Shown: positions 6,132-13,894 of the stretch, piece by piece
Position numbering within the stretch: the stretch's first letter is position 1
Layout of the letters: every line of letters begins with the position of its first letter
Source: Pseudomonadota bacterium
Lineage (GTDB): Bacteria; Pseudomonadota; Gammaproteobacteria; Burkholderiales; Burkholderiaceae
Assembly: GCA_023441105.1 (NCBI GenBank)
Contig: JAEZQX010000054.1
Location: 1 to 13,894 of the forward strand
Direction: 5' to 3'
Length of the DNA: 13,894 nucleotides
Program-made: the position numbers and the translations under genes
Notes under the pieces: generated by a model
What the model saw: only the letters and a program-made list of their open reading frames with translations
Database searches by the model: none
Told to the model about the DNA's origin: nothing

Positions 6132-8941
6132 GTCGATGCTCCGGTTGCGGCCGGGCCGACGCGCTGCGGAGCCGGCGTCGTGCGCGATTCCCCTGGCGCC
6201 GGCGGCAGCGGCGCACGCAACGGCAGGCTGAAGCAGAAGCAGGCACCATCACCGGAAGCCGGCTTCAGCCACATCCGGCCGCCGAGATGACCGACGATCT
6301 GCCGGCAGATGGGCAGGCCGAGGCCCGTCCCCGGCGGCTTTACCGTGCCGTCGCCCCCCTGCCGGAACCGCTCGAAGATCATCGCCTCCTGCCCCGCCGG
6401 CACGCCGCAGCCATTGTCCTGCACTTCGACCCGCAATTCCTGGTGGTCGGCCTGCAGCCGCACCTGGACGCGGCCACCGCTGGCCGGCAGGAACTTCGCC
6501 GCATTCGACAACAGGTTCAGCAGCACCTGCATCACCCGGTCCGGATCGGCCCGCACCAGCGGCAGCGCGGCCGGCGCGAAGAGGTCGACGGTGGCATCGC
6601 GTTCCTGGAACATGGCGCTGGTGGTCTTGACCGCGCGCTCCGCGATCGCGCGCAGGTCGACCTCGGCATAGTGCCAGTCCGCCTCGCCCGCCTCGATCCT
6701 GGCCAGGTCGAGCACCTGGTTCACCAGGCGGCTCAACCGCTCCGTCTCCGCCACGACGATGCCGAGAAACTGCTGGCGCTGGGCGCTGTCCATGTCCGGA
6801 TCATCCACCATCATCTCGGACAGTGCCCGGATCGAGGTGAGCGGTGTGCGCAGCTCGTGGGTCACCGACGACATGAAATCGTCCTTGAGCCGATCGAGGC
6901 TCTTGAGCTGCTCGTTCACCAGCCGCAACTCTTCGCTGGTCCGCCGCAGGGACGCCGACGTTTCCTCCAGCTCCCGCGAATGCTCCCGCAGCTGCGACGC
7001 CTCCGCAACGATGCTCAGCACGTCGTCCACCGCCAGTGCCTGCTCCTGCGCCACCGACGCCACCAGCACGCGCGCCGAGGCGGCACCGACGGAAGCGGCC
7101 AGCTCCATCTCGACGAACTGGACCAGCTGGGCATCGGCGACAAGGTTGTCTTCCGGAACCAGTCCCTGCCGGCTGGCGTAGCGCCGGAACAAGCTGGCCG
7201 CCCGCCGGGCACCGAGGAACCGGTGCGCCAGGGCCCGGAGGTCCGCCACCCGCGCGTGACCGCGCCAGAAAACCGGGCCGGTGCCGGCGGCGAAGCGGGT
7301 GCGATTGAAGACATCGACGAACAGCAGCGCCTGGCTGGCCTCGCTGGCCGACGGCCGGCGCCACAACGACACCGCGACGTAGGCGGCGGCATTGGCCAGC
7401 AGGCTCCAGAACAGCGAATGGGTGAGACCGTCGAGACCGGAAAGGCCCAGCAGCTGCTCCGGCTTGAGCAAGGCGATGCCGGATGGCCCATGGAGCAGAA
7501 AGTCGGCTTCCATCCAACCCGACTTGACGATCGACGGCAGCATGAGCGTGTAGACCCACAGCCCGAAGCCCAGTGCCAGGCCGGCAAGGGCCCCGGCACG
7601 GGTGCCGCCACGCCAGTACATTCCGCCGAGCAGCGCGGGCGCGAACTGCGCCACCGCGGCGAAGCTGATCAGGCCGATGCTGACCAGGGCATAGGCCTCG
7701 CCGGCGATCGTGAAGTAGAGGTAGCCGAGCAGCAGGACCAGCCCGATGGCGGCGCGCCGGATGTGCAGCAGCAGGCGGCTCACGTCGCCGCGGGCGCGGG
7801 CGCCAAAGGCATCGAGGCGCAGCAGGAGCGGCATCACCAGGTCGTTGCAGACCATGGTCGACACCGCGATGGTCTCCACGATGACCATGCCGGTGGCCGC
7901 CGACAGCCCGCCGACGAAGGCCAGCAGCGCCAGCCCCGAGGCGCCGGCTGCCATCGGCAGCGAGAGGACGAACTCCTCCGCATTCGCCTGGCCGGGGCCG
8001 AAATGCAGCAGCCCGCCCAGGGCGATCGGCAGCACGAACAGGTTGATCAGCAGCAGGTACAGCGGAAACACCCAGGCGGCGCGCCTGAGGTGCCGTTCGT
8101 CGACGTTCTCGATCACCATCACCTGGAACTGGCGCGGCAGCAGAACGACCGACAACATCGACAGCAGCGTCAGCGAGAACCACTGCGCATAGGCGAACGA
8201 GCCGCCCTGCCCCAGGCCCAGGAGCTCACGCAGCTGCACGACCTCGCTGGCGCGGGTGAAGATGTCGACAGGTCCGTCGAACAGGCGGTAGCTGACGAAC
8301 GCGCCCACCGCCAGGAAGGCTGCCAGCTTCACCACCGATTCGAAGGCGATGGCCGCGACCACGCCCTCGTGCCGTTCGGTGTTGTCGAGGTGCCGGGTAC
8401 CGAAGACGATCGCGAAGCCGGCCAGCGCCACGGCGAAGAACAGGCTGCTGTCCGGCCAGGCCGGCGATGCGGCACGGACCAGGGCCTCCTGCGGCGCAGC
8501 CGTCAGCAGCTGGTAGCCGGCGGACATCGCCTTGAGCTGCAGGGCGATGTAGGGAACGATGCCGACGACGGTGATCAGGGTCACCACGCCGGCCAGCAAC
8601 CGGCTCTTGCCGTAGCGGCTGGCGATGAAGTCCGCAATCGATGTGATGCGATAGGTCTTGGCGATGCGGATCATCTTGCGCACCACCATCCACGCCAGGA
8701 TCATCGCCAGCATCGGCCCGAGGTAGATCGGCAGGAACCAGACGCCCGACGAGGCCGCCCGGCCGACGCTGCCGAAGTAGGTCCAGGCCGTGCAGTACAC
8801 CGCCATCGACAGCGCATAGACCCAGGCGTTGCCGATGATCGAGCGGCCCTGCCGGGCCCGCCGGTCGCCGAAGGAGGCGATCGCGAACAGCAGCAGCAGG
8901 TAGCCCAGGGAGGCGGCGAGGACCAGTGGCGCCGACAGCAT
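6128..8941 (-). CDS. CrbS/MxtR-like sensor: SLC5 sodium:solute symporter domain fused to histidine kinase
   Basis: A 937-residue inner-membrane sensor kinase. Residues 1 to about 590 form a multi-helix SLC5 (sodium:solute symporter) domain, with the early part reading SIIGNAWVYALSMAVYCTAW and ITSIADFIASRYGKS. A linker and coiled coil (about 600-680) precede the kinase core. H695 in SSVTHELRTPL is the phosphorylated histidine. The N-box NLLSNAAKF has N809 and N813, the G1 box DNGCGVP starts at D842, and the G2 box GTGLGLPI follows. All catalytic motifs are intact. The ATG at 8941 was chosen because it begins the first membrane helix and has GAGGGG seven bases upstream (8949-8954). Proteins of this layout (CrbS, MxtR, CbrA) sense small carbon sources such as acetate; which one is sensed here, and whether the domain still transports, is inference. 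It sits downstream of a true acetate symporter in the same operon. Confidence 0.92.
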   Translation of the reverse strand: MLSAPLVLAASLGYLLLLFAIASFGDRRARQGRSIIGNAWVYALSMAVYCTAWTYFGSVGRAASSGVWFLPIYLGPMLAMILAWMVVRKMIRIAKTYRITSIADFIASRYGKSRLLAGVVTLITVVGIVPYIALQLKAMSAGYQLLTAAPQEALVRAASPAWPDSSLFFAVALAGFAIVFGTRHLDNTERHEGVVAAIAFESVVKLAAFLAVGAFVSYRLFDGPVDIFTRASEVVQLRELLGLGQGGSFAYAQWFSLTLLSMLSVVLLPRQFQVMVIENVDERHLRRAAWVFPLYLLLINLFVLPIALGGLLHFGPGQANAEEFVLSLPMAAGASGLALLAFVGGLSAATGMVIVETIAVSTMVCNDLVMPLLLRLDAFGARARGDVSRLLLHIRRAAIGLVLLLGYLYFTIAGEAYALVSIGLISFAAVAQFAPALLGGMYWRGGTRAGALAGLALGFGLWVYTLMLPSIVKSGWMEADFLLHGPSGIALLKPEQLLGLSGLDGLTHSLFWSLLANAAAYVAVSLWRRPSASEASQALLFVDVFNRTRFAAGTGPVFWRGHARVADLRALAHRFLGARRAASLFRRYASRQGLVPEDNLVADAQLVQFVEMELAASVGAASARVLVASVAQEQALAVDDVLSIVAEASQLREHSRELEETSASLRRTSEELRLVNEQLKSLDRLKDDFMSSVTHELRTPLTSIRALSEMMVDDPDMDSAQRQQFLGIVVAETERLSRLVNQVLDLARIEAGEADWHYAEVDLRAIAERAVKTTSAMFQERDATVDLFAPAALPLVRADPDRVMQVLLNLLSNAAKFLPASGGRVQVRLQADHQELRVEVQDNGCGVPAGQEAMIFERFRQGGDGTVKPPGTGLGLPICRQIVGHLGGRMWLKPASGDGACFCFSLPLRAPLPPAPGESRTTPAPQRVGPAATGAST

Positions 8942-8952
8942 CTTCCGGCCCC

Positions 8953-9267
8953 TCAGTCGTCGCCGTCCGGCCGGACCGGCCCGTCGCCGGCCGGCCCATC
9001 GCGGTCTTCGTCTGCGCCATCGCCGGCATGCTCGACCAGCCAGGCGAGCGCGACGAGCAAGCCGGTCCAGACGAGGAACAAGGCGGCCGGAAACAGCGGC
9101 ACGCCCCACAGCGTGCCTTCGCGCTCCCACAGGGCCAGCAGCGGAAAATTGAACAGCAGGCAACCGGCGCCGAACAAGGCCACCAGGCGCTGCTCGAGCA
9201 GCTCCTTGCCCCACCATCCCCGGTCGCGATAGGCCGGACTCCTGGCTGCACCATGCCGCGCCATCAT
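8953..9267 (-). CDS. Small two-helix membrane protein, possible small subunit for the symporter-kinase
   Basis: A 104-residue protein (103 if the second of two adjacent ATGs is used). GGAGG lies just before ATGATG, and its spacing favours the second ATG. It has two hydrophobic segments: about residues 28-47 (LVALFGAGCLLFNFPLLALW) and about 57-80 (PLFPAALFLVWTGLLVALAWLV), then a very acidic, glycine/proline-rich tail ending in PDGDD. I cannot assign a named family with certainty. The layout resembles the small partner proteins found next to SLC5 symporters (DUF485, DUF997, DUF3311 types). The stop codon lies within the ribosome binding site of the symporter-kinase, 11 bases before its ATG. A role as partner or assembly factor for the kinase's SLC5 domain is an inference from position. 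Confidence 0.75.
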   Translation of the reverse strand: MMARHGAARSPAYRDRGWWGKELLEQRLVALFGAGCLLFNFPLLALWEREGTLWGVPLFPAALFLVWTGLLVALAWLVEHAGDGADEDRDGPAGDGPVRPDGDD

Positions 9268-9283
9268 CCCTCCGCCACTCGCC

Positions 9284-10741
9284 TCACACGACGTCCAGCG
9301 AGAAGTGCCGGCGCAGGTGCCGGCGGAAAGGCCGGATCACCGCCAGGCAATCCGCCAGCCGGCTGCGCTCCAGGCTCGGCAGGTCTGCGAGCTGCACCGC
9401 ATTGTGCAGCGGCGCCTCCAGCTCGCGCTGCCGCAGGTTGACCGTCATCTTCATGGCGATGAGCGCCTGCAAGGCGTCGCCGAGGTCCTGCGCCAGGGCG
9501 TCCGAGACCACGCCGCGGCCTGCAAGCTCCCGCAAGCGCTCGACGGTGTTCAACGACTCCATCCGCTGCTGCAAGGCCAGCGCGCGCACGCCGTGGACGA
9601 TCGGAAAGGTCCCCTGCTTCTTGAGGTCGACGGACGCCGCGCGCGCGCCGGCGCCCAGCCAGCGGCGCCATCCGGCACCGTCCGGGAACTGGACCGCCGG
9701 CTTGGCGAAGCGGGCGTAGAAGGCGTCGTTGTCGACCAGGCAGTCGTACATGAAACGGCGGGCCTGCAGCAGCAGCTCGGCATCGCCCGATACTGCGCGC
9801 GCATCCAGGAAGATGGCAAGGTTCATCACCCCCGCCGCCTCGGCGCCGCGCAGCCAGCCCACGAGGGTGTCCTTGAAGCCCCGCAGCGGCTGGCGCCACA
9901 GCGGGTTGGTGAGCATGATGTCGCCAGGGCAGATGGGATAGCCGAAGCGGCTCAGGGCCGCGTTGAAGGCCGCGGCCACCTGCGCCACGTCGCCGAAGGC
10001 GCCGTCGTCCGGCAACAGCAAGGCATTGTCCTGGTCGGTCTTGACGATCTGCTCACTGCGGCCTTCGCTGCCCATCACCAGCAGGCAGCTGCGCCGCCGC
10101 AGCTCGGACGGTGCCAGCAGCGCCCAGCAGCGCTGGAACAGCCTCGAGTTCAGCTGCCCCACCAGCAAGGCGACCCTCTCGACCCGCGTTCCTTGGCGAT
10201 GCAGCTGCGCCACCATGCCATCGATCCGGCGGGCCGCAACCGCCAGCTCGTCGAGCGAATCGGCCGGCCCAAGCTCCGTCACCACCGCCTGCCAATGGCT
10301 CGCCAGCATCGCCAGCAAGCCGTCCGCATCGAGCAGCACCGGTTCCCCGCCGGCAACGTCCAGCAGGAGCGGCCGGCCGCCCTGCCGCTGCATCAGCTGC
10401 AAGGCCTCCCAGAGCGGCGTCCCGCCATGTGCCAGCGGCAAATCGAAACGGGCGGCCGCTCGGGCGGCGATCCGGCTCGCCGGCGTGTCGAGCAGCAGGC
10501 AGTCACGCAACTCGCGAGCCGCGATCGTCCCGAGCCGAGCGCCGTCGCGCACCAGGGCGAACGTCAGGTCCCGCCGCGCCAGCTCGCGGCATGCGGCAGC
10601 GACATCGAGGCTGCCGTCGAGGCAGAGGGCGGCGGGCAATGCCAGGTCACCGATCCGGGCAGCGGCGATGGCAGTCCATTCCCGCGGAACGGCTGCGCCA
10701 CCAGGATTCCCGGGGTCAGTGCCCGGAGGCGGTCGCGGCAC
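9284..10741 (-). CDS. CBS-pair plus DUF294 nucleotidyltransferase-like protein
   Basis: A 485-residue cytoplasmic protein. The N-terminal part (about 20-150) looks like two CBS motifs ([13 protein letters not shown] and [16 protein letters not shown]), which commonly bind adenine nucleotides. A helical segment leads to the GlnD-like nucleotidyltransferase motif [18 protein letters not shown] (G224-L241), where D236 and D238 are the likely metal ligands. The DUF294 C-terminal substrate-binding helical domain fills the rest. Longer relatives have a cyclic-nucleotide-binding domain in front; here it is absent. The start is uncertain: the GTG at 10741 overlaps the end of actP by 26 nt with GGAG ten bases upstream, and an alternative GTG at 10786 gives a longer basic N-terminus with no clear ribosome binding site. 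Genes of this family often sit beside acetate permease and PolC-like exonuclease genes. The reaction catalysed is not known. Confidence 0.85.
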   Translation of the reverse strand: MPRPPPGTDPGNPGGAAVPREWTAIAAARIGDLALPAALCLDGSLDVAAACRELARRDLTFALVRDGARLGTIAARELRDCLLLDTPASRIAARAAARFDLPLAHGGTPLWEALQLMQRQGGRPLLLDVAGGEPVLLDADGLLAMLASHWQAVVTELGPADSLDELAVAARRIDGMVAQLHRQGTRVERVALLVGQLNSRLFQRCWALLAPSELRRRSCLLVMGSEGRSEQIVKTDQDNALLLPDDGAFGDVAQVAAAFNAALSRFGYPICPGDIMLTNPLWRQPLRGFKDTLVGWLRGAEAAGVMNLAIFLDARAVSGDAELLLQARRFMYDCLVDNDAFYARFAKPAVQFPDGAGWRRWLGAGARAASVDLKKQGTFPIVHGVRALALQQRMESLNTVERLRELAGRGVVSDALAQDLGDALQALIAMKMTVNLRQRELEAPLHNAVQLADLPSLERSRLADCLAVIRPFRRHLRRHFSLDVV

Positions 10742-12461
10742 CGATGCCGGTCTCCGATCGCACCTGCTGTGCGAGGAAGCCGCCACGATCGACGGCAGCG
10801 CGGCTGCTGCGATCGGTGATGGAGAAGAGCCAGATGCCGACCAGGCCGATGGTCATCGAGAACAGCGCCGGCGAGGTGTACGGAAACAGCGCGCTGCCGG
10901 CCGGATTGCCCAGCGTCGCCTCCCACACCGACGGCGAGACGACCGTCAGCACGACCGAGGAAACCAGCCCCAGGAAGCCGCCGATCACCGCACCGCGGGT
11001 GGTGCAGTCCTTCCACAGCACCGACATGAACAGCACCGGGAAGTTGGCCGACGCCGCGATGGCGAAGGCCAGCGACACCATGAAGGCGATGTTCTGCTTC
11101 TCGAAGACGATGCCCAGCAGGATGGCGAGGATGCCGAGCGCGACGGTGGTGATTCGCGACACCCGCAGCTCCGCGGCGCTGTCCACACTGCCGCGTTTGA
11201 CGACGGTGGCATACAGGTCGTGCGAGACCGCGGATGCGCCCGAAAGGGTCAGGCCGGCGACCACCGCGAGGATGGTGGCGAAGGCCACGGCGGAGATGAA
11301 CCCGAGGAACACGTTGCCGCCGACGGCGTCGGCCAGGTGAACCGCCGCCATGTTGCCGCCGCCCCGCAGCGCGCCCTTGCCATCCAGGAAATCCGGGTTC
11401 GTCAGCACGAAGGTGATGGCGCCGAAACCGATGATGAAGGTCAGCAGGTAGAAGTAGCCGATCCAGCCGGTTGCCCACATCACCGACTTGCGGGCCTCCT
11501 TGGCGCTGGGCACCGTGAAGAAGCGCATCAGGATGTGCGGCAACCCGGCGGTGCCGAACATCAGTGCCATGCCGAAGGAGATCGCCGAGATCGGGTCCTT
11601 GACGAAGTTGCCGGGCCCCATGATCGACTGCCCGCTGGCTGCCGCCTGCTCCGCCGACCGCCCGCCCTGGACCGCCAGCGCGGTCTTGATCTCGACTGCC
11701 TTGGCGAACAGGGCCTCCGGGCTGAAGCCGAAGTTCCACAGCACCATGAAGGCCATGAAGGACGCGCCGCCGAGCAGCAGGCAGGCCTTGATGATCTGCA
11801 CCCAGGTGGTGGCGGTCATCCCGCCGAACAGGACGTAGACCATCATCAAGGCGCCGACGATGACCACCGCCATCCAGTACTCGAGGCCGAACAGCAGCTT
11901 GATGAGCTGTCCGGCACCGACCATCTGCGCGATCAGGTAGAAGGCCACCACCACCAGCGTGCCGGAGGCGGCGAAGATGCGGACGGGGGCCTGCTCGAAG
12001 CGGAAGGCGGCGACGTCCGCGAAGGTGAACTTGCCGAGGTTGCGCAGCCGCTCGGCCATCAGGAAGGTAATCACCGGCCAGCCGACCAGGAAGCCGATGG
12101 AATAGATGAGGCCGTCGTAGCCGCTGGCCATCACCGCGGCCGAGATGCCCAGGAACGAAGCCGCCGACATGTAGTCGCCGGCGATCGCCAGTCCGTTCTG
12201 GAAGCCGGTGATGCCGCCGCCCGCAGTGTAGAAGTCGGCCGCCGACTTGGTGCGCGAAGCCGCCCACTTGGTGATGAACAGCGTCAGCAGCACGAAGACG
12301 CCGAACATGCCGATGGCGGTCCAGTTGGTTGCCTGCTGCTGCGACTGGCCGACGTCGGGCCCGGCTGCCATCAGGCTGCCGGACAGCGCGACCAGGACCA
12401 GCATGACGATCGCGGGCAGCCCCGCGCGTCCGATCGCCGGCAAGCCGCGTCGGCGGCTCAC
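10716..12461 (-). CDS. actP: Cation/acetate symporter ActP (SLC5 family)
   Basis: A 581-residue inner-membrane sodium:solute symporter that takes up acetate and related short monocarboxylates. Similarity to E. coli ActP, compared from memory, is very high along the whole length. Shared stretches include [20 protein letters not shown] (79-98), [67 protein letters not shown] and the C-terminal VRSETGIG. The N-terminus has a hydrophobic leader (about 15-33) ahead of the conserved [10 protein letters not shown], as in E. coli. A loop before VKDPISAIS is about 20 residues longer ([14 protein letters not shown]) than in E. coli. The start is a GTG overlapping the yjcH stop (GTGA), with GGAGG seven bases upstream. 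It is coupled to yjcH in front and overlaps the DUF294 gene behind. Confidence 0.96.
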   Translation of the reverse strand: MSRRRGLPAIGRAGLPAIVMLVLVALSGSLMAAGPDVGQSQQQATNWTAIGMFGVFVLLTLFITKWAASRTKSAADFYTAGGGITGFQNGLAIAGDYMSAASFLGISAAVMASGYDGLIYSIGFLVGWPVITFLMAERLRNLGKFTFADVAAFRFEQAPVRIFAASGTLVVVAFYLIAQMVGAGQLIKLLFGLEYWMAVVIVGALMMVYVLFGGMTATTWVQIIKACLLLGGASFMAFMVLWNFGFSPEALFAKAVEIKTALAVQGGRSAEQAAASGQSIMGPGNFVKDPISAISFGMALMFGTAGLPHILMRFFTVPSAKEARKSVMWATGWIGYFYLLTFIIGFGAITFVLTNPDFLDGKGALRGGGNMAAVHLADAVGGNVFLGFISAVAFATILAVVAGLTLSGASAVSHDLYATVVKRGSVDSAAELRVSRITTVALGILAILLGIVFEKQNIAFMVSLAFAIAASANFPVLFMSVLWKDCTTRGAVIGGFLGLVSSVVLTVVSPSVWEATLGNPAGSALFPYTSPALFSMTIGLVGIWLFSITDRSSRAAVDRGGFLAQQVRSETGIGAATASGH

Positions 12462-12766
12462 CGCAACACCTCCGCCGCCACCCTTTCGGCCAGTGGATCG
12501 AACTCGCGATTGGCCCGGATCACGTAGTAGGCGGTGATCGCGATCGTGAAGACGATCACCCCGAAGCCGATCGGAATGCCGATGGTCATCACGCCGCTGC
12601 CGAGCCTGCGGGCCAGCAGCTCCTTGTCGAAGGCGACGAGCAGGATGAAGCCGTAGTAGACGACCATCATCGCAAGAGCCAGCCACCAACCCAGCCGGGT
12701 GCGTTTGTGCTTGAGTTCCTGGTAGCTGGGGCTGGCAACAATGCGATCGACGAGATCGGATTCCAT
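12458..12766 (-). CDS. yjcH: DUF485 small membrane protein YjcH, partner of ActP
   Basis: A 102-residue two-helix inner-membrane protein of the DUF485 family. It matches E. coli YjcH in layout and motifs: an N-terminal [16 protein letters not shown], a first helix [19 protein letters not shown], the [20 protein letters not shown] helix, and a conserved RANREFDPL end. The ATG at 12766 has a purine-rich GGGGT four bases upstream and begins the family-like N-terminus; a longer open frame upstream has no family character. As in many proteobacteria it immediately precedes actP and is translationally coupled to it by a 4-nt overlap. Its molecular role is not settled; it is thought to be an accessory subunit of the symporter. 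It is the first gene of the operon that runs through the exonuclease fusion. Confidence 0.94.
   Translation of the reverse strand: MESDLVDRIVASPSYQELKHKRTRLGWWLALAMMVVYYGFILLVAFDKELLARRLGSGVMTIGIPIGFGVIVFTIAITAYYVIRANREFDPLAERVAAEVLR
12469..12473 (-). promoter_or_regulatory. Ribosome binding site of actP inside the yjcH coding end
   Basis: GGAGG on the minus strand lies seven bases before the GTG at 12461. It supports the GTG start of actP and the GTGA overlap with the yjcH stop. Confidence 0.75.
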
Positions 12767-13008
12767 CTGCACCCCGCAAAGTCGACGCCGGCAGAAAGAG
12801 CGTTCAGCTGCTCGTCCATTGCCGCGCCATCCCGCTGCTCCGCCGATGCCGAAAGGCGGAAACCTTCCTGGAGACGGCTTGAACATACATGAGGACGCGC
12901 AACCGCGGTCAGCCAGTTGACAATGGGGCACGTTCGCGACGACTGGTTGCAAAGCAGGTGCTCCCGCAACCTGCGCGGTCCGCTCGCGGCCGTGCGCTCG
13001 GTCGACGG
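12767..13008 (-). promoter_or_regulatory. Upstream region of the yjcH-actP operon
   Basis: A 242-bp gap between the reductase stop and yjcH, the only sizeable gap in front of the acetate operon, so its promoter probably lies here. On the minus strand CTGACC (12908-12913) and TATGTT (12883-12888) resemble -35 and -10 boxes, but the 19-bp spacer is long. No clear sigma-54 site (GGCAC-N5-TTGC) is present. A pair of overlapping hairpins is listed separately. A regulator site is expected but I cannot identify one. Confidence 0.45.
12945..12974. other. Two overlapping, mutually exclusive inverted repeats upstream of yjcH
   Basis: GGTTGC (12945-12950) pairs with GCAACC (12966-12971), while GCAGGT (12954-12959) pairs with ACCTGC (12969-12974). 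The right arms share three bases, so the two 6-bp stems cannot form together. On the minus strand only TTT follows the second stem, so it is at best a weak terminator for the reductase operon. It could instead be a protein-binding dyad. Confidence 0.35.
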
Positions 13009-13731
13009 TCAGCCGCCGTAGCGCTCGGTGCGGATGCGTCGTGCCGCGACGCCCAGGTCGAGCAGCATGCCGGCCACTGCCTCGACGAATGCATTGCTGC
13101 CGCAGACGAAGCACGACGCCGGCGGCGCATCGGACGCCTGCAGCGCCCGCAGCAGCAGCTCGCGGCCGAGCCGGCCGGCGCGATATCGCGGTGCCACCGC
13201 CGCTTCGCGCGTCAGCGTCGCCAGGAAAGAGAAGGCGTCGCGGCCAGGATCGAGTGCCTCGAGTTCCTCGCGAAACGGCAGGTCGGCCGCCGTCCTGGCC
13301 GATGCGACCAGCACCAGGCGCTTGCCGCTGCCACGGATGGCGTGATGACGGACCATCGACATCAGCGGCGCGATGCCGGAGCCACCGCCCACCAGCAACA
13401 CCGGCGCCGGATCGTCCACCGTCCACACGAAATGGCCGCCAATGGGGCCGCGCACCTCGATCGTGTCGTCCACCCGCAGCTCGTCGTGCAGGAACGGCGA
13501 GACCTCGCCGTCCTCGAGCCGGTCGACCGCAAGCTCCAGCACCTCCGCCGCTTCCGGCGCGCTGGCGATGGAATAGCTGCGCCGCGCTTCGTAGCCGTCG
13601 GCTGCGACCAGGCGGAGGTCGAGATGCTGGCCCGGCACGAACGCCATCGGCCGCTCCAGGGTGAGGAAGATGCTCTTGATGGCGGGTGTGCGCGCGACGA
13701 TGTCGACGACGCGCGCCGGCTGCCAGTTCAC
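13009..13731 (-). CDS. FAD/NAD(P)-binding ferredoxin-reductase-like oxidoreductase
   Basis: A 240-residue flavoprotein of the ferredoxin-NADP reductase superfamily with no ferredoxin domain, so it passes electrons between NAD(P)H and an outside partner. The FAD motif RSYS (R51-S54), with the preceding VPGQHLDL barrel strand, is typical. The pyridine-nucleotide motif GGGSGIAPL spans 115-123, and the C-terminal CGSNAFVE (C210-G211) followed by IRTERYGG is the usual family end. The start is a GTG at 13731, ten bases after the stop of the upstream sulfite-oxidase-like gene, with a weak ribosome binding site, which suggests read-through translation in one operon. The pairing implies it supplies electrons to, or takes them from, the molybdopterin protein (inference). 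Confidence 0.9.
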   Translation of the reverse strand: MNWQPARVVDIVARTPAIKSIFLTLERPMAFVPGQHLDLRLVAADGYEARRSYSIASAPEAAEVLELAVDRLEDGEVSPFLHDELRVDDTIEVRGPIGGHFVWTVDDPAPVLLVGGGSGIAPLMSMVRHHAIRGSGKRLVLVASARTAADLPFREELEALDPGRDAFSFLATLTREAAVAPRYRAGRLGRELLLRALQASDAPPASCFVCGSNAFVEAVAGMLLDLGVAARRIRTERYGG

Positions 13732-13741
13732 CGCGCCACGA

Positions 13742-13894
13742 TCACGAGTAGCGCTCTTCCGCCCAGGGGTCGCCGCGCATGTGATAGCCGCGCAACTCCC
13801 AGAACCCGGCCTCGTCCTTCGCGGTGAACTGCAGGCCGTTGAGCCATTTCGCCGACTTCCAGAAGTAGAGGTGCGGCACCAGCAGGCGCGCCGG
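13742..13894 (-). CDS. C-terminal end of a sulfite-oxidase-like molybdopterin oxidoreductase (5' end outside window)
   Basis: Only the last 50 residues are inside the window. They read [19 protein letters not shown], then [18 protein letters not shown] and finally [17 protein letters not shown] and GYHxRGDPWxEERY are characteristic of the C-terminus of the sulfite-oxidase-like (YedY/MsrP superfamily) molybdopterin-dependent enzymes, which are normally about 200-230 residues long. The Mo-binding cysteine lies in the missing part, so activity cannot be judged. It precedes the reductase gene by 10 bases, and the two probably form a redox pair. Confidence 0.85.
   Translation of the reverse strand, partial: PARLLVPHLYFWKSAKWLNGLQFTAKDEAGFWELRGYHMRGDPWAEERYS

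Noticed and set aside
6287..9232. 981-residue open frame on the plus strand
   Set aside because: It is antisense to the symporter-kinase, whose motifs and membrane helices are unmistakable. The plus-strand product is a run of R, H, Q, G and A with no domain, as expected for a mirror frame in high-GC DNA.
9305..10819. 504-residue open frame on the plus strand
   Set aside because: It is a mirror of the DUF294 gene, rich in Q, R and H, with no domain.
9963..12527. 854-residue open frame on the plus strand
   Set aside because: It is antisense to actP and the DUF294 gene, with low-complexity composition and no recognisable motif.
12917..12922. Perfect TTGACA box on the plus strand
   Set aside because: No -10 box lies at the right distance (12940-12945 is CGACTG) and there is no plus-strand gene downstream.
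12927..12950. GGGCAC...TTGC on the plus strand as a sigma-54 promoter
   Set aside because: The spacing between the two elements is far longer than the fixed 5 bases required, and it points away from yjcH.
12667..12969. 100-residue minus-strand frame overlapping the yjcH start, a possible leader peptide gene
   Set aside because: It overlaps yjcH in another frame, has no convincing ribosome binding site and no family character.

Overview
The window comes from a high-GC Gram-negative bacterium, most likely a betaproteobacterium of the Burkholderiales or a relative. This is inferred from three things: strong GC bias at third codon positions, a Bug/TctC-type tripartite tricarboxylate transporter (TTT) solute receptor, and an acetate-permease operon with a symporter-histidine kinase. 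There are no RNA genes, insertion sequences, CRISPR arrays or phage genes. The eleven genes sit almost end to end, and all but one are on the minus strand.

Region A (1-3529) looks like a small catabolic module around a 232-bp divergent intergenic region. Leftward runs a TTT periplasmic solute-binding protein, and one base after its stop begins a D-aminoacylase-type amidohydrolase that leaves the window at base 1. Rightward runs a class III PLP aminotransferase of the AGXT2 type. A plausible pathway is uptake of an N-acylated amino compound, deacylation, then transamination. The substrate cannot be read from the sequence.

Region B (3523-12766) is a compact minus-strand operon: yjcH (DUF485), actP (cation/acetate symporter), a CBS-DUF294 nucleotidyltransferase-like protein, a 104-aa small membrane protein, a CrbS-type sensor (SLC5 symporter domain fused to a histidine kinase), a receiver-only response regulator, and a membrane protein fusing a PAS/degenerate-kinase module to a DEDDh 3'-5' exonuclease. 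Junctions overlap (GTGA, ATGA, TTGA), so the genes are probably translationally coupled. The layout suggests monocarboxylate uptake tied to a transporter-shaped sensor, plus two enzymes of unclear purpose (a nucleotidyltransferase-like protein and an exonuclease).

Region C (12767-13894) holds a 242-bp upstream region for the acetate operon, an FAD/NAD(P)-binding reductase, and the C-terminal end of a sulfite-oxidase-like molybdopterin protein, both on the minus strand.

The most interesting items are the exonuclease fused to a membrane PAS/pseudokinase, its operon link to a GlnD-like nucleotidyltransferase (a possible writer/eraser pair under acetate-type sensing), and the receiver with no DNA-binding domain.
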